A DNA stretch of 43,325 bases. Source: Azospirillum oryzae (lineage in GTDB: Bacteria > Pseudomonadota > Alphaproteobacteria > Azospirillales > Azospirillaceae). Below the pieces are notes generated by a model, which saw only the letters and a list, made by a program, of their open reading frames with translations, was not told where the DNA came from and ran no database searches. The stretch spans positions 1-43,325 of the forward strand of contig NZ_VTTM01000021.1 of assembly GCF_008364795.1 (NCBI RefSeq). Direction: 5' to 3'. Made by a program: the position numbers and the translations under genes. Below are positions 33,053 through 40,944 of the stretch, in pieces (within the stretch, counting starts at the first letter, position 1; each line of letters begins with the position of its first letter).

Positions 33053-34654
33053 ATGAACATCCAGCAAGCCTTCGCCACGGCTCTCGGGTTCCAGCAGAGC
33101 GGCCAAACCGGGGAGGCCGCCCGGCTGTATGGCGAGATCGTCGCCGCCGACCCGCTGTTCGCCCCTGCCGTCAACAATCTGGGTCTGCTGCGCGCCAACG
33201 CCGGCCACGATATGGAAGCGGTGGCGCTGTTCCGGCGCGCCCTGAGCCTGTCGCCGGACTCGCTGAACGGTTGGAACAACCTGGGGGCGCTGCTGGTCCG
33301 GCTCGGCCGGCCGGAGGAGGCGGTGCGGGCCTACCGCGCCGCGATCCGGCTGAAGCCCGACCAGCCGGCCGCCCTCAACGAGATGGGGATCCAGCTGGAG
33401 CGGCTGAAACGGCCCGAGGAAGCCTGCGACGCCTTCGCCCGCGCGGCGGCCCTGGCCCCCGGCGATGCCGAGATCGCCAACAACCACGGCGCCATGCTGC
33501 GCATGGCCCACCGGCTGGACGAGGCGGCGGCACGTTTCCGCCGCGCCATCGCGCTGAACCCTCACTATGCCGGGGCCTACAGCAACCTGGGCTCCACGGT
33601 GAAGGACAAGGGCGCCTTCTGGGAAGCGTTGCTGGCCTTCCGGCGGGCCACCCGGCTGGACCCGGACTTCGCCGGCGCCCATTGGAACGAAAGTCTGGTC
33701 CGGCTGCTGCTGGGCGATTTCGTCCAGGGCTGGCGCGGCTATGAATGGCGCTGGAAGCATGGCCGGCTGCCCTCGCCGCAGCGCAGCTTCGTCCAGCCGC
33801 GCTGGGACGGATCGCCGCTGCAGGGGCGGCGGCTGCTGGTCTATTGGGAGCAGGGCTTCGGCGACGTGCTGCAGTTCGTGCGCTACCTGCCGCTGCTGGC
33901 CCGGACAGCCGGGGGAGGAACGGGGGGGCAGCCGGTCTATCTGGAATGCCAGCGGGCATTGCTGCCGGTGCTGCGCCGCCTGCCCGGCACCATCGCGGTG
34001 GAAACCGGCGGGCCGCTGCCCGACTTCGACGTCCAGATCCCGGTGCTGAGCCTGCCGGCGCTGTTCGGCACCCGGCTGGAAACCGTGCCGTCGCGCGTGC
34101 CCTACCTGACGGCGGAACCCGATCTGGCGGCGCGCTGGGGCGAGCGGCTGAAGGAGGTGGCAAAGGATGGGGGCGGCCTGAAGGTCGGCATCGTCTGGGC
34201 GGGGGCGCCCACCCACGGCAACGACCGCAACCGCTCCATCGGGCTGGCCCCCTTCGCGCGTCTGGCCGCCATCCCCGGCGTCAGCCTCGTCTCCATCCAG
34301 AAGGGGCCGACCGAGGGGCAGGCGGCCAACCCGCCCGGCGGCTTCCCCCTGCTGAACCTGTCGCCCGATATCAAGGACTTCGCCGACACCGCCGCCATCA
34401 TGGCCGGCCTCGATCTGGTGGTCTGCGTCGACACCTCCGTCGCCCATCTCGCCGGTGCGCTCGGCGTCCCGGTCTGGGTGCTGGTCCCCTTCGCCCCCGA
34501 CTGGCGCTGGATGCTCGACCGCGACGACAGCCCCTGGTATCCGACCATGCGGCTGTTCCGGCAGGACCGCCCCGGCTCCTGGGACGACGCCATGGACCGG
34601 CTGGAGCACGCGCTCCGCAGCCGCGCCGCCGCAAAGGATCAAAGCGCGGCGTAG
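33053..34654 (+). CDS. TPR protein with heptosyltransferase-like (GT9-type) domain
   Basis: 533 residues from ATG 33053, chosen because MNIQQAFATALGFQQSGQ aligns with the start of the paralogue at 5926; ATGs at 33008 and 33041 are alternatives. Residues about 1-235 are TPRs (LGLLRANAGHDMEAVALFRR). The GT9-like domain follows, with LVYWEQGFGDVLQFVRYLP near 275, LKVGIVWAGAPTHGN and CVDTSVAHLAGALG near 470. It lacks the DUF6165 extension of its paralogue and ends after SRAAAKDQSAA. A 357-bp stretch is almost identical to that paralogue. Its 3' end overlaps the convergent FkbM gene by 16 bp. Likely a cytoplasmic transferase of the same glycan system. Confidence 0.85.
   Translation: MNIQQAFATALGFQQSGQTGEAARLYGEIVAADPLFAPAVNNLGLLRANAGHDMEAVALFRRALSLSPDSLNGWNNLGALLVRLGRPEEAVRAYRAAIRLKPDQPAALNEMGIQLERLKRPEEACDAFARAAALAPGDAEIANNHGAMLRMAHRLDEAAARFRRAIALNPHYAGAYSNLGSTVKDKGAFWEALLAFRRATRLDPDFAGAHWNESLVRLLLGDFVQGWRGYEWRWKHGRLPSPQRSFVQPRWDGSPLQGRRLLVYWEQGFGDVLQFVRYLPLLARTAGGGTGGQPVYLECQRALLPVLRRLPGTIAVETGGPLPDFDVQIPVLSLPALFGTRLETVPSRVPYLTAEPDLAARWGERLKEVAKDGGGLKVGIVWAGAPTHGNDRNRSIGLAPFARLAAIPGVSLVSIQKGPTEGQAANPPGGFPLLNLSPDIKDFADTAAIMAGLDLVVCVDTSVAHLAGALGVPVWVLVPFAPDWRWMLDRDDSPWYPTMRLFRQDRPGSWDDAMDRLEHALRSRAAAKDQSAA
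34229..34585 (+). repeat. Copy 2 of the 357-bp tract shared with 7291-7647
   Basis: Two silent differences from copy 1 over 357 bp at a constant offset of 26,938 bp. Same strand, so recombination between the copies could delete or duplicate the intervening 27 kb. Confidence 0.9.
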
Positions 34655-35439
34655 GGTCCGTCGCGGTGGACCAACACCAGATCGACCTGCCACATCCGCT
34701 CGTCATTCGGACGGTAAAGCGGATCGACGATGTCCCAGACCTGGAAGCCGTAGGGCGCCATGGCGGCGATGATGCGGGGCAGGCGGGCATCCGCGCCGGC
34801 GACGGTCGCCTCGATCACGAAGACGGCGTCCGGCTGCATCAGGGTGGAGGCACCGGCCAGAACCTCCAGTTCCAGGCCGTCGACGTCGATCTTCACCAGC
34901 ATCGGCCCGGCATAGCCGCGCTCGGCACACAGGCCGTCCAGCGAGATGGCGGGCACCGTGCGCAGGCCGGGCAGGGTGCTGTCCGGGGTCTCCCCCTCCA
35001 GAATGACGGAGGAATAGAGCCGGTCGTCGGACACCGCCAGCGGAACCGTGCCGTCCCGGCGGGCGACGGCGGCGATGTGGTATTCGGCACTGCGCAGTTG
35101 CCCGCACAGGGCCTGCAGGGCCGGCTCGTTCTCGACCACCGGTTCGATCAGCACATGGTGGGCTTCGGGAAAGACCTCGTAGAGCGGCGGGGTACCGGTC
35201 TGGGCGCCGACGTCGATCACCGTGGCGGGGGCGAACCCACGCGCGCGCAGAAGCGTCAGCGTCTTGTGCTTGCTCTGGCGGATCGCCGTCCGTTGCGACC
35301 GGATCAGCGCCAGCAGGGTCACCGCCATCGGGTCCGTCGGACTGACGCGCAGGATGGCGCGGTAGAACTCCTCCGCCCGTTCCAGGTCGCCGGACAGATG
35401 GACATCGAAAGCGATCTTGAGGCCGTCGGCGATGCTCAC
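34639..35439 (-). CDS. FkbM-family methyltransferase with short TPR-like N-terminus
   Basis: 266 residues. The first 55 residues read as a TPR-like helical hairpin (HLSGDLERAEEFYRAILRV). The SAM domain has TVIDVGAQTGTPPLYEVF near residue 74, LIEPVVENEPAL near 97 and the FkbM segment MLVKIDVDGLELEVLAG near 180. It probably methylates a sugar in the surface glycan. The last 16 bases overlap, tail to tail, with the end of the TPR-GT9 gene on the plus strand. The start lies downstream of a strong hairpin with an adjacent TATAAT on the same strand. Confidence 0.8.
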   Translation of the reverse strand: MSIADGLKIAFDVHLSGDLERAEEFYRAILRVSPTDPMAVTLLALIRSQRTAIRQSKHKTLTLLRARGFAPATVIDVGAQTGTPPLYEVFPEAHHVLIEPVVENEPALQALCGQLRSAEYHIAAVARRDGTVPLAVSDDRLYSSVILEGETPDSTLPGLRTVPAISLDGLCAERGYAGPMLVKIDVDGLELEVLAGASTLMQPDAVFVIEATVAGADARLPRIIAAMAPYGFQVWDIVDPLYRPNDERMWQVDLVLVHRDGPYAAL

Positions 35440-35830
35440 GGCGTAGCGGTCTCCCGGACTGGCGACCGCCCGGGCTTCGCGCGGCGGCGACTGTATGGCT
35501 GATTATAAAAGTGCCGCGCCGGACGGACCGGCGCGGCACAGTTTCGGCTGGAACCCTTTCCCGGGTCCATAGCAACAGTTGATGATATTTGCCCATTTGT
35601 TCAAGCGCGTTCTTCGGAAACGGTCAGGTTTCCGCTTCGCCGGCCATGCATTTTCCGCAAGCCGGTGCCTGCGCGCTTTTTCCGGGCACCGCCCCGGCCC
35701 GAAAGCGGGGATGCGCGGGACCGCCGGCCGCGACTCGAGATGGCCGGAGGAAGGGACGGGAGGCTCCGCTTGCCAGCGGCGGGGATGCCATGGGATGAAG
35801 CCACGCCCCCTTTCGCCGACCGGTTTGCCC
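35440..35830. promoter_or_regulatory. Divergent 391-bp intergenic region
   Basis: Between the FkbM gene (minus) and the TPR-glycosyltransferase (plus). It holds the hairpin at 35511-35539 with a TATAAT on the minus strand at 35503-35508, and an AT-richer patch near 35576-35602 that may hold the plus-strand promoter. An in-frame extension of the plus gene back to 35579 is judged non-coding. Confidence 0.45.
35503..35539 (-). promoter_or_regulatory. Strong hairpin followed by TTTTATAAT on the minus strand
   Basis: Arms GTGCCGCGCCGG (35511-35522) and CCGGCGCGGCAC (35528-35539) form a perfect 12-bp stem with a five-base loop. Read on the minus strand it is followed at once by TTTTATAATC. This could be an intrinsic terminator blocking antisense transcription, or the TATAAT at 35503-35508 could be a -10 box for the gene starting at 35439. 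The two readings cannot be separated here. Confidence 0.5.
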
Positions 35831-37234
35831 ATGCCACGTCCAGCTTCCGACGCCGCCCTTCAGGCCACCCTCCAGGCCGCACTCGACGCCGAACGGGCGG
35901 GGAACCGCGAGACCGCAAGGACGCTCTGCCTCCGGCTGCTGGAGCAGGCTCCCACCGGCCGGCAGGCGCCGGCGGCGCACGACGCGCTCGCCAGAATTCT
36001 GGTCGGCCAGGACATGGCGGCGGCGGCCGACCATGCGCTCGCCGCCTGGCGGCTGACGCCCCAGGATCCGACTCGCCGGTCCAACCTGTGGCAGTTGCTG
36101 ACCCATCTGGGAGAGGCCGGCGAGGTCGCCCGCTTCCAGGGGCGGGAGGACTGCGTCGGGCTGGTGGCTTTGGGCAACGCGCTGCGCCGCGACGGGCAGG
36201 CGCTGCGGGCGGAGCGGGCCTATCGCCGGGCCCTGGAACTCTATCCCGAGGTGTCCTTCACGCTGAGCCGGCTGGCCTGCCTGTGCGCCGAACAGCACCG
36301 GCTGGAGGAGGCCGACGCCCTGTTCGCCCAGGCGGCGGAGCGCCATGGCGGGCGCGACGCCGTCACCCGCACCGACCCGGCCTTCCTGCGGGCCCTGCGC
36401 GAGGCACCACCGCCTGCCGGTATCCGCGCCACCATTCAGGAAGGCGCCGGGGCCGCCGCCCGGCCGCTGGTGGTCTACGCCTGCTGCGACGCGGTCTATG
36501 CGCGCAAGTTCCTGCCGACCATGGTGCGCTCCATCGCCGAGGACAGCGGGCTCGACTGCGCCATCGCCCTGCATCTGGTCAATCCCGATGCGGAGGCCGA
36601 GGCGACGGTGGCGGTCCTGGCCGCCGCCCACGGCGCCGACCGCTTCATCATCCTGCGCGAGACCATCGACCTGTCGCCGCTGGGCGACAATGCCAAGACC
36701 TATTACGCCTGCAGCCGTTTCCTGGTGCTGCCCGACCTGCTGATCCGCTGGCAGCGGCCGGTGCTGATGCTGGACGTCGACCTGCTGGCGATCCGCGACC
36801 TGAACCCGCTGCTGGCGACCTCCGCCCATTCCGACCTCGGCATGATGAGCCATGCGCTGAAGCGGCTGGACATCTGGAGCCTGCTCTATGCCGACGTGCT
36901 GCACATCCGGCCGACCACGGGGGCGCTGCGCTTCCTCGACCTGACCCGACGCTACATCCGCCATTTCCTCGACCGCGGCCTGCCCGTCTGGTTCCTTGAC
37001 CAGGCGGCGCTTGCCGCCGTGCATCTGGCCGGCTTCACGGCGGAGGCGGCACCGCGCCTGACCATCTATCCGGCCGACATCCACAGCAGCACGGTGATGG
37101 TCGACGGCGAGGGCCGGTACTGGACCGACGACAGTGCCTATTTCTATTCGGTCCGCGCCACCGGCGGCGGCCAGCATGCGGTGCACCGGCTGAAGCGCCG
37201 CGCCGGCACCACCGCCGACTTGGCGCCGACGTGA
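35831..37234 (+). CDS. TPR-containing glycosyltransferase with DxD motif (GT8-like)
   Basis: 467 residues from ATG 35831 (MPRPASDAALQATLQAALD); ATG 35795 with GGGG-rich upstream sequence is an alternative. Residues about 1-180 are TPR-like (ALRAERAYRRALELYPEVSFTL). The rest looks like a GT-A transferase: VVYACCDAVYARKFLPTMV near 215, ALHLVNPDAEAEA near 250, and the metal-binding LMLDVDLLAIRDLNPLL near 312, with WFLDQAALAAVHLAG near 380. The layout resembles GT8 or nucleotide-diphospho-sugar transferases. It likely belongs to the same surface-glycan machinery. Exact family and sugar are uncertain. Confidence 0.75.
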   Translation: MPRPASDAALQATLQAALDAERAGNRETARTLCLRLLEQAPTGRQAPAAHDALARILVGQDMAAAADHALAAWRLTPQDPTRRSNLWQLLTHLGEAGEVARFQGREDCVGLVALGNALRRDGQALRAERAYRRALELYPEVSFTLSRLACLCAEQHRLEEADALFAQAAERHGGRDAVTRTDPAFLRALREAPPPAGIRATIQEGAGAAARPLVVYACCDAVYARKFLPTMVRSIAEDSGLDCAIALHLVNPDAEAEATVAVLAAAHGADRFIILRETIDLSPLGDNAKTYYACSRFLVLPDLLIRWQRPVLMLDVDLLAIRDLNPLLATSAHSDLGMMSHALKRLDIWSLLYADVLHIRPTTGALRFLDLTRRYIRHFLDRGLPVWFLDQAALAAVHLAGFTAEAAPRLTIYPADIHSSTVMVDGEGRYWTDDSAYFYSVRATGGGQHAVHRLKRRAGTTADLAPT

Positions 37235-37277
37235 AAGCAGGCTGAGGCCGCCCGTGGCGGACGGGTATGATCACAGG

Positions 37278-37319
37278 TCATGAAATCATGAATCATGATT
37301 TCATGCTTCTTCTTCATGA
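37278..37319. repeat. TCATGA array and 27-bp palindrome upstream of the ParA-like gene
   Basis: TCATGA at 37278, 37286, 37293 and 37314. Positions 37279-37305 form a perfect palindrome with 13-base arms around a single central base. Steps of 8 and 7 bases between boxes recall heptad operators of ribbon-helix-helix partition regulators. It lies about 100 bases before the ParA-like start. Confidence 0.75.
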
Positions 37320-37418
37320 CGTGAAACCACTTCCCTCTTTCCTGATCTTGCGTGTAAATCCGCGAAGCTCCCGCTCGGGTCAGCCCGCATTCCATCCTCT
37401 GCTACCGGGAACCACCGC

Positions 37419-38096
37419 ATGGCTCGGATCATCAGTTTCGCCTCCACCAAGGGCGGCGTCGGCAAGACCAGTCTGGTCATGGCGCTCACCTCCGAACTGC
37501 GCCGGCGCGAGGCGAGCGTGCTTCTGCTCGACTGCGACCCCAACCGGCATCTGGCCGAATGGGCGCGGCGGCGCAACGATGCCGGCGTGCGGGTGCTGGA
37601 CGAGATCACGGAATCGAACGTCCGCCAGACGGTGCAGGAGAATGCGCCGAGCTTCGACTACACGCTGATCGACCTTGCCGGCTTCGGCAACCTGACCATG
37701 CTCTACGCCTTCTCGGTCAGCGACGGGGTGCTGATCCCGACCCAGCAATCCTTCATGGACGTGAAGGAGACGGTGCGCACCTTCAAGGTGGTGGCGGATT
37801 CCGTCGGGGTGCTGAAGCACACGCCGGCCTCCAGCGTGGTGATCGTCCGCACCCAGGCCGCCATCGAATCCCGCGTCGACCGCCATGCCCGCGGCCTGCT
37901 GGACGAGCATGGCGTCCCCGCCTTCCGCACCGAACTGATCGAGCGCTCGCTGCTGAAGGAGATGACCTACACCGGCCACGGCCCGGGCGAGGTCAACCCG
38001 AACAGCAACGCCGACCTGAACGTCCGCGCCCTGACCGACGAGTTCGTCGCCTTCCTGGAAGCCTCCCCGGCCAACCCGCTGATCCCGCGGGGGTAA
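37419..38096 (+). CDS. ParA/VirC1-like partition ATPase
   Basis: 225 residues. The deviant Walker A motif FASTKGGVGKTSLVMAL has both lysines, near residue 10; the second acidic motif LLLDCDPNRHLAEWARR is near 40 and the Walker B-like YTLIDLAGFGNLTML near 85. The DCDPNRHLAEW segment strongly recalls VirC1 and other ParA-like proteins that position plasmids or relaxosomes. No N-terminal helix-turn-helix is present, so it is a small ParA that would depend on a separate DNA-binding partner. The RHH-like protein at 41249 is the best candidate, but a STAND module lies between them. A TCATGA palindrome lies upstream and may be its operator or centromere-like site. Confidence 0.88.
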   Translation: MARIISFASTKGGVGKTSLVMALTSELRRREASVLLLDCDPNRHLAEWARRRNDAGVRVLDEITESNVRQTVQENAPSFDYTLIDLAGFGNLTMLYAFSVSDGVLIPTQQSFMDVKETVRTFKVVADSVGVLKHTPASSVVIVRTQAAIESRVDRHARGLLDEHGVPAFRTELIERSLLKEMTYTGHGPGEVNPNSNADLNVRALTDEFVAFLEASPANPLIPRG

Positions 38097-38122
38097 GGCG
38101 GGCGGGGCTTCATGGCATGGGA

Positions 38123-38162
38123 TCATGATTTCCGAACAAGATTTTTTATCATGATTTCATGA
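38123..38162. repeat. TCATGA boxes and 11-bp direct repeat before the membrane/STAND module
   Basis: TCATGA at 38123, 38149 and 38157; ATCATGATTTC repeats directly at 38122-38132 and 38148-38158. This AT-rich stretch contrasts with the flanking coding DNA and lies about 100 bases before the start at 38266. Confidence 0.7.
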
Positions 38163-38265
38163 ATATAAGTTCGGCCAACCTGCCGCAGGCTCCCGACCGG
38201 CGAGGAGCTTGCACGCCCGGAAACGCCTGGGCATCCTCTTTTCCAACCAGGAGGATGCTTTCTGG

Positions 38266-38745
38266 ATGGACCCCATCATCATGTCGGTCATTACCGCCGC
38301 CATCGGTATCGCGGGGATAGCAGGCAGCGGCTTCGTCACCGCGGCCGGCGAGGACGCCTACAAGCGGCTGAAGGCGGTGGTCCGCCGCCGCTTCGCCGCC
38401 GCCGAACCGGCCTTGCTGGAACTGGAGGCCACACCGGCGAGCGAGGCTCCCCGCTTGGCCCTGGCCGACCGCCTAACGGAGGCGGGTGCCGCGGGTGACG
38501 AGGAGTTGCGCCAGACCGCGCAGGATCTGTTGGCTGCCCTGCTGGCCCTGCGCGACCAGCCGCAACCGCCGCCCCTGCTCGACTTCGACAGGCTGGTCGC
38601 CGCCCAGCGTTTCGAGATCTCCGACGTGAAGGCCGCCGGCACCGTGCTGCGGGCGAAGGGCGCCCGTTTCGAGGGCGAGTTCGTTTTCCGCGGCGTCCAG
38701 CAGAGCGGGAGCCGGCAGTCCAGTGGAGAGCCGGAAAAACACTGA
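38266..38745 (+). CDS. Small membrane-anchored protein preceding a STAND NTPase
   Basis: 159 residues from ATG 38266, with AGGAGG 11 bases upstream; the frame back to 38209 is less likely. The N-terminus has one hydrophobic segment (IIMSVITAAIGIAGIAGSGFV), then a basic stretch (YKRLKAVVRRRFAAA) and acidic/amphipathic helices. The C-terminal 35 residues are glycine-rich with alternating small residues (AGTVLRAKGARFEGEF), reminiscent of the glycine-patterned N-terminus of the next protein. No family was recognised. It overlaps the STAND gene by 23 bp, so they are coupled. In two-gene STAND systems such a partner is often a membrane effector; that role is inferred. Confidence 0.7.
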   Translation: MDPIIMSVITAAIGIAGIAGSGFVTAAGEDAYKRLKAVVRRRFAAAEPALLELEATPASEAPRLALADRLTEAGAAGDEELRQTAQDLLAALLALRDQPQPPPLLDFDRLVAAQRFEISDVKAAGTVLRAKGARFEGEFVFRGVQQSGSRQSSGEPEKH

Positions 38746-40615
38746 CGGCGGCGCCGGGTATTCCGTGCAGCCCGCCGCCGCCGGCACACAGCACACCGGG
38801 GTCTCGGCCGGGACCTTCGCCGCCGGAACCGTGAACGTCTATCAGGGCGCTCCGGCGGCGGAGGGTGGGGCGACGGCCGGTCCCCGCTGCAACGTCCCGG
38901 TGCTTTATGACCGGCCCTTCATCGGGCGCGCCGACCTGCTGAGCGCCATCGCCGAAACGCTGGACGACCCGCAGCGTCCGTCGGTGGTGGCGCTGCACGG
39001 CCCGCCGGGGGTCGGCAAGACGGAACTGGCGCATGAATATGCCCGGCGCCATGCCGGACGCTATCCCGCCGGCTGCTTTACCCTGGATGCCGGCGGCGAC
39101 ACCCCGGTGAAGCTGGCGGAGATCGGCCAACTGCTCTTCGGGCCGGAACCGTTCCGCGACCTGTCGATGGTCGATCGATGCAAGGCCGCCTTCCACCGGC
39201 TGACCCGATCCGCCGTCCTGCTGGTCTATGACAATGTCCGCTCGGCGGACGCGATCCGACCCTGGCTGCCGCCCCACGGCACCCCCTGCCATGTGGTCAT
39301 GACCAGCGTGCTCGATCCGTGGGACGGCCTGTGTCCAGCCTTCCCGGTGGAATTGCTGGACCGGGACGACAGCGTCGCGCTGGTCGCCTCCATCGCCGGC
39401 GAGGATGCCTGCCGCGACAGCGATCTGCCGCTGGTCGATTGGGCCGGCGGCCTGCCGGTCCAGCTTGTGCCGGCCGCCGCCGCCCTGAAACGCGCCCGCC
39501 GCCGCGGCAGGGCCGGAGCCGCCAAGCTGCGCCTTGAGCCGGAAACCCAGAACAGCTTCCGGCCGGTCTACGAGCTGCTGCCGCCGGACTCCCGCCTGAT
39601 CCTGCAGACCGCCGCCCTGCGCAACGGCATGGCCCTGACGGCCGACGATCTCCGGCAGGACATGGCCGACGCGACCGGCTGGGACGAGGACAGCTTCGAC
39701 CGGCATCTGGACGCCTGCCTGGACCTGCATCTGCTGGAAAGCGGCGGCGAGACGCTACGGATGCATCAGCTGATCGCCGCCTTCCTGCGCGACCAGCCCA
39801 CCCCGGACGGTCATGGCGAAACCCTGGCGCGGATCCGGCAGGCGCAGTGGAGGCGGCTGGTGGACAGCGCCACAGCCTTTACCGCCGCCCCCAACCGGAT
39901 GGAGTTGGCGGCGGGCATGCTGGGCTTCCTGACCGATCCCGCGTTGTGGGATGGCTGTAGCGTCACCGGTTCGGCATTGGAATACCGGATTGTCTACCGC
40001 GCCTTTTCGGAAACCGGCCAATTCGGAATTGCGCAGCTTTGGGCCGAACGATCGGTCCACGCCGTCGAGCAGGAGGGGGCGGAAGAGGGCGTCGATCACG
40101 AAAGCCTCAGCGTCAGCCTGCATCAGATCGGCAACTGCCTGTTCAACCAAGGCCGCTTCGCCGAAGCGCAGCCCTGGTTCGAGAAGGCGGTCGACGCCAA
40201 GCAGAAGGGCGACATCCACCAACGCATCAATCAACAAGACCTCGGCGCCAGTCTGCATCAGATTGGCAGCTGCCTGTTCCATCAAGGCCGCTTCGCCGAA
40301 GTGCAGCCCTGGTTCGAAAAGGCGGTCGACGCCAAGCAGAAGGGCGACATCCACCAACGCATCAATCACCAAAGCCTCGGCACTAGCCAGTATCAGATCG
40401 GCAACTGCCTGTACCGACAAGGCCGCTTCGCCGAAGCGCAGCCCTGGTTCGAAAAGGCGGTCGACGCGGGGCAGAAGGGCGACATCCACCAACGCATTGA
40501 TCACGAAAGCCTCGGCTTCAGCCTCGAAGCTGTGGGCCATTGCCTATCCCGATTGGGCCGGGAGGAGGAGGCGCAGGAGTGGTTCGAGCGGGCGAAGGGG
40601 CTGGAGCCGGGTTGA
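38723..40615 (+). CDS. STAND/NB-ARC-like NTPase with C-terminal TPR array
   Basis: 630 residues from GTG 38723; no alternative start lies close by. Residues 1-60 are Gly/Ala-rich with VSAGTFAAGTVNVYQG, a pattern seen before the NTPase of many bacterial NLR-like proteins. The NTPase follows: FIGRADLLSAI near 65, Walker A HGPPGVGKTELAHEYA near 95, Walker B SAVLLVYDNVRSADAI near 165, and helical arm/winged-helix-like sequence to about 400 (LRMHQLIAAFLRDQ). Residues about 460-630 are 45-residue TPRs (IGNCLFNQGRFAEAQPWFEK) that are nearly identical at DNA level. STAND proteins oligomerise on ligand sensing and many act in antiphage immunity. The repeated TPRs would be the sensor. No separate toxic domain is fused, pointing to the membrane partner encoded upstream as effector (inference). 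Confidence 0.85.
   Translation: MESRKNTDGGAGYSVQPAAAGTQHTGVSAGTFAAGTVNVYQGAPAAEGGATAGPRCNVPVLYDRPFIGRADLLSAIAETLDDPQRPSVVALHGPPGVGKTELAHEYARRHAGRYPAGCFTLDAGGDTPVKLAEIGQLLFGPEPFRDLSMVDRCKAAFHRLTRSAVLLVYDNVRSADAIRPWLPPHGTPCHVVMTSVLDPWDGLCPAFPVELLDRDDSVALVASIAGEDACRDSDLPLVDWAGGLPVQLVPAAAALKRARRRGRAGAAKLRLEPETQNSFRPVYELLPPDSRLILQTAALRNGMALTADDLRQDMADATGWDEDSFDRHLDACLDLHLLESGGETLRMHQLIAAFLRDQPTPDGHGETLARIRQAQWRRLVDSATAFTAAPNRMELAAGMLGFLTDPALWDGCSVTGSALEYRIVYRAFSETGQFGIAQLWAERSVHAVEQEGAEEGVDHESLSVSLHQIGNCLFNQGRFAEAQPWFEKAVDAKQKGDIHQRINQQDLGASLHQIGSCLFHQGRFAEVQPWFEKAVDAKQKGDIHQRINHQSLGTSQYQIGNCLYRQGRFAEAQPWFEKAVDAGQKGDIHQRIDHESLGFSLEAVGHCLSRLGREEEAQEWFERAKGLEPG
40103..40612 (+). repeat. 135-bp tandem repeats encoding 45-residue TPRs
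   Basis: Units begin at 40103, 40238, 40373 and 40508; the first three are almost identical and the fourth diverges after 50 bases. The repeated core includes GGCCGCTTCGCCGAAG (40151, 40286, 40421). Such near identity indicates recent duplication or gene conversion. Confidence 0.9.
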
Positions 40616-40708
40616 GTGGGCCGGTTGTCTTGACCGTTCTGACTGGGAGGTCGCGCCGACCGGGGCGCTCCTTCGCATGCCGGTGCTGACCAGGGGCCAT
40701 CCGTTAGC

Positions 40709-40751
40709 CATGTCCTGTTTTCATGCTCATTAATCATGAAAACAGGACATG
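40709..40751. repeat. Perfect 17-bp inverted repeat with 9-base loop
   Basis: Arms CATGTCCTGTTTTCATG (40709-40725) and CATGAAAACAGGACATG (40735-40751) match at all 17 positions. It includes a TCATGA box at 40734. It lies 93 bp after the STAND stop and could act as a structured 3' end or a protein-binding palindrome. Confidence 0.85.
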
Positions 40752-40944
40752 AAAATTTTAGATGACTCCTTGCTGGAACCCCGGTGGAATGGAGCGATGC
40801 TTTTCCTAGCACCTCCGTCCCCACGCCATGCCCCCTCGGGCCGGAAGGCCAAGATGGGCGGGCAAGCAAGCGTCGACGCGAAACGCCCGCAGCACAAGGG
40901 TGAGGCAGCCACACAGGGAAAGTCAATCACCTCACAATCTCATT

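Noticed and set aside
35579..35830. N-terminal extension of the TPR-glycosyltransferase
   Set aside because: Composition changes sharply and there is no homology-like pattern before MPRPASD; it would begin in the promoter region.
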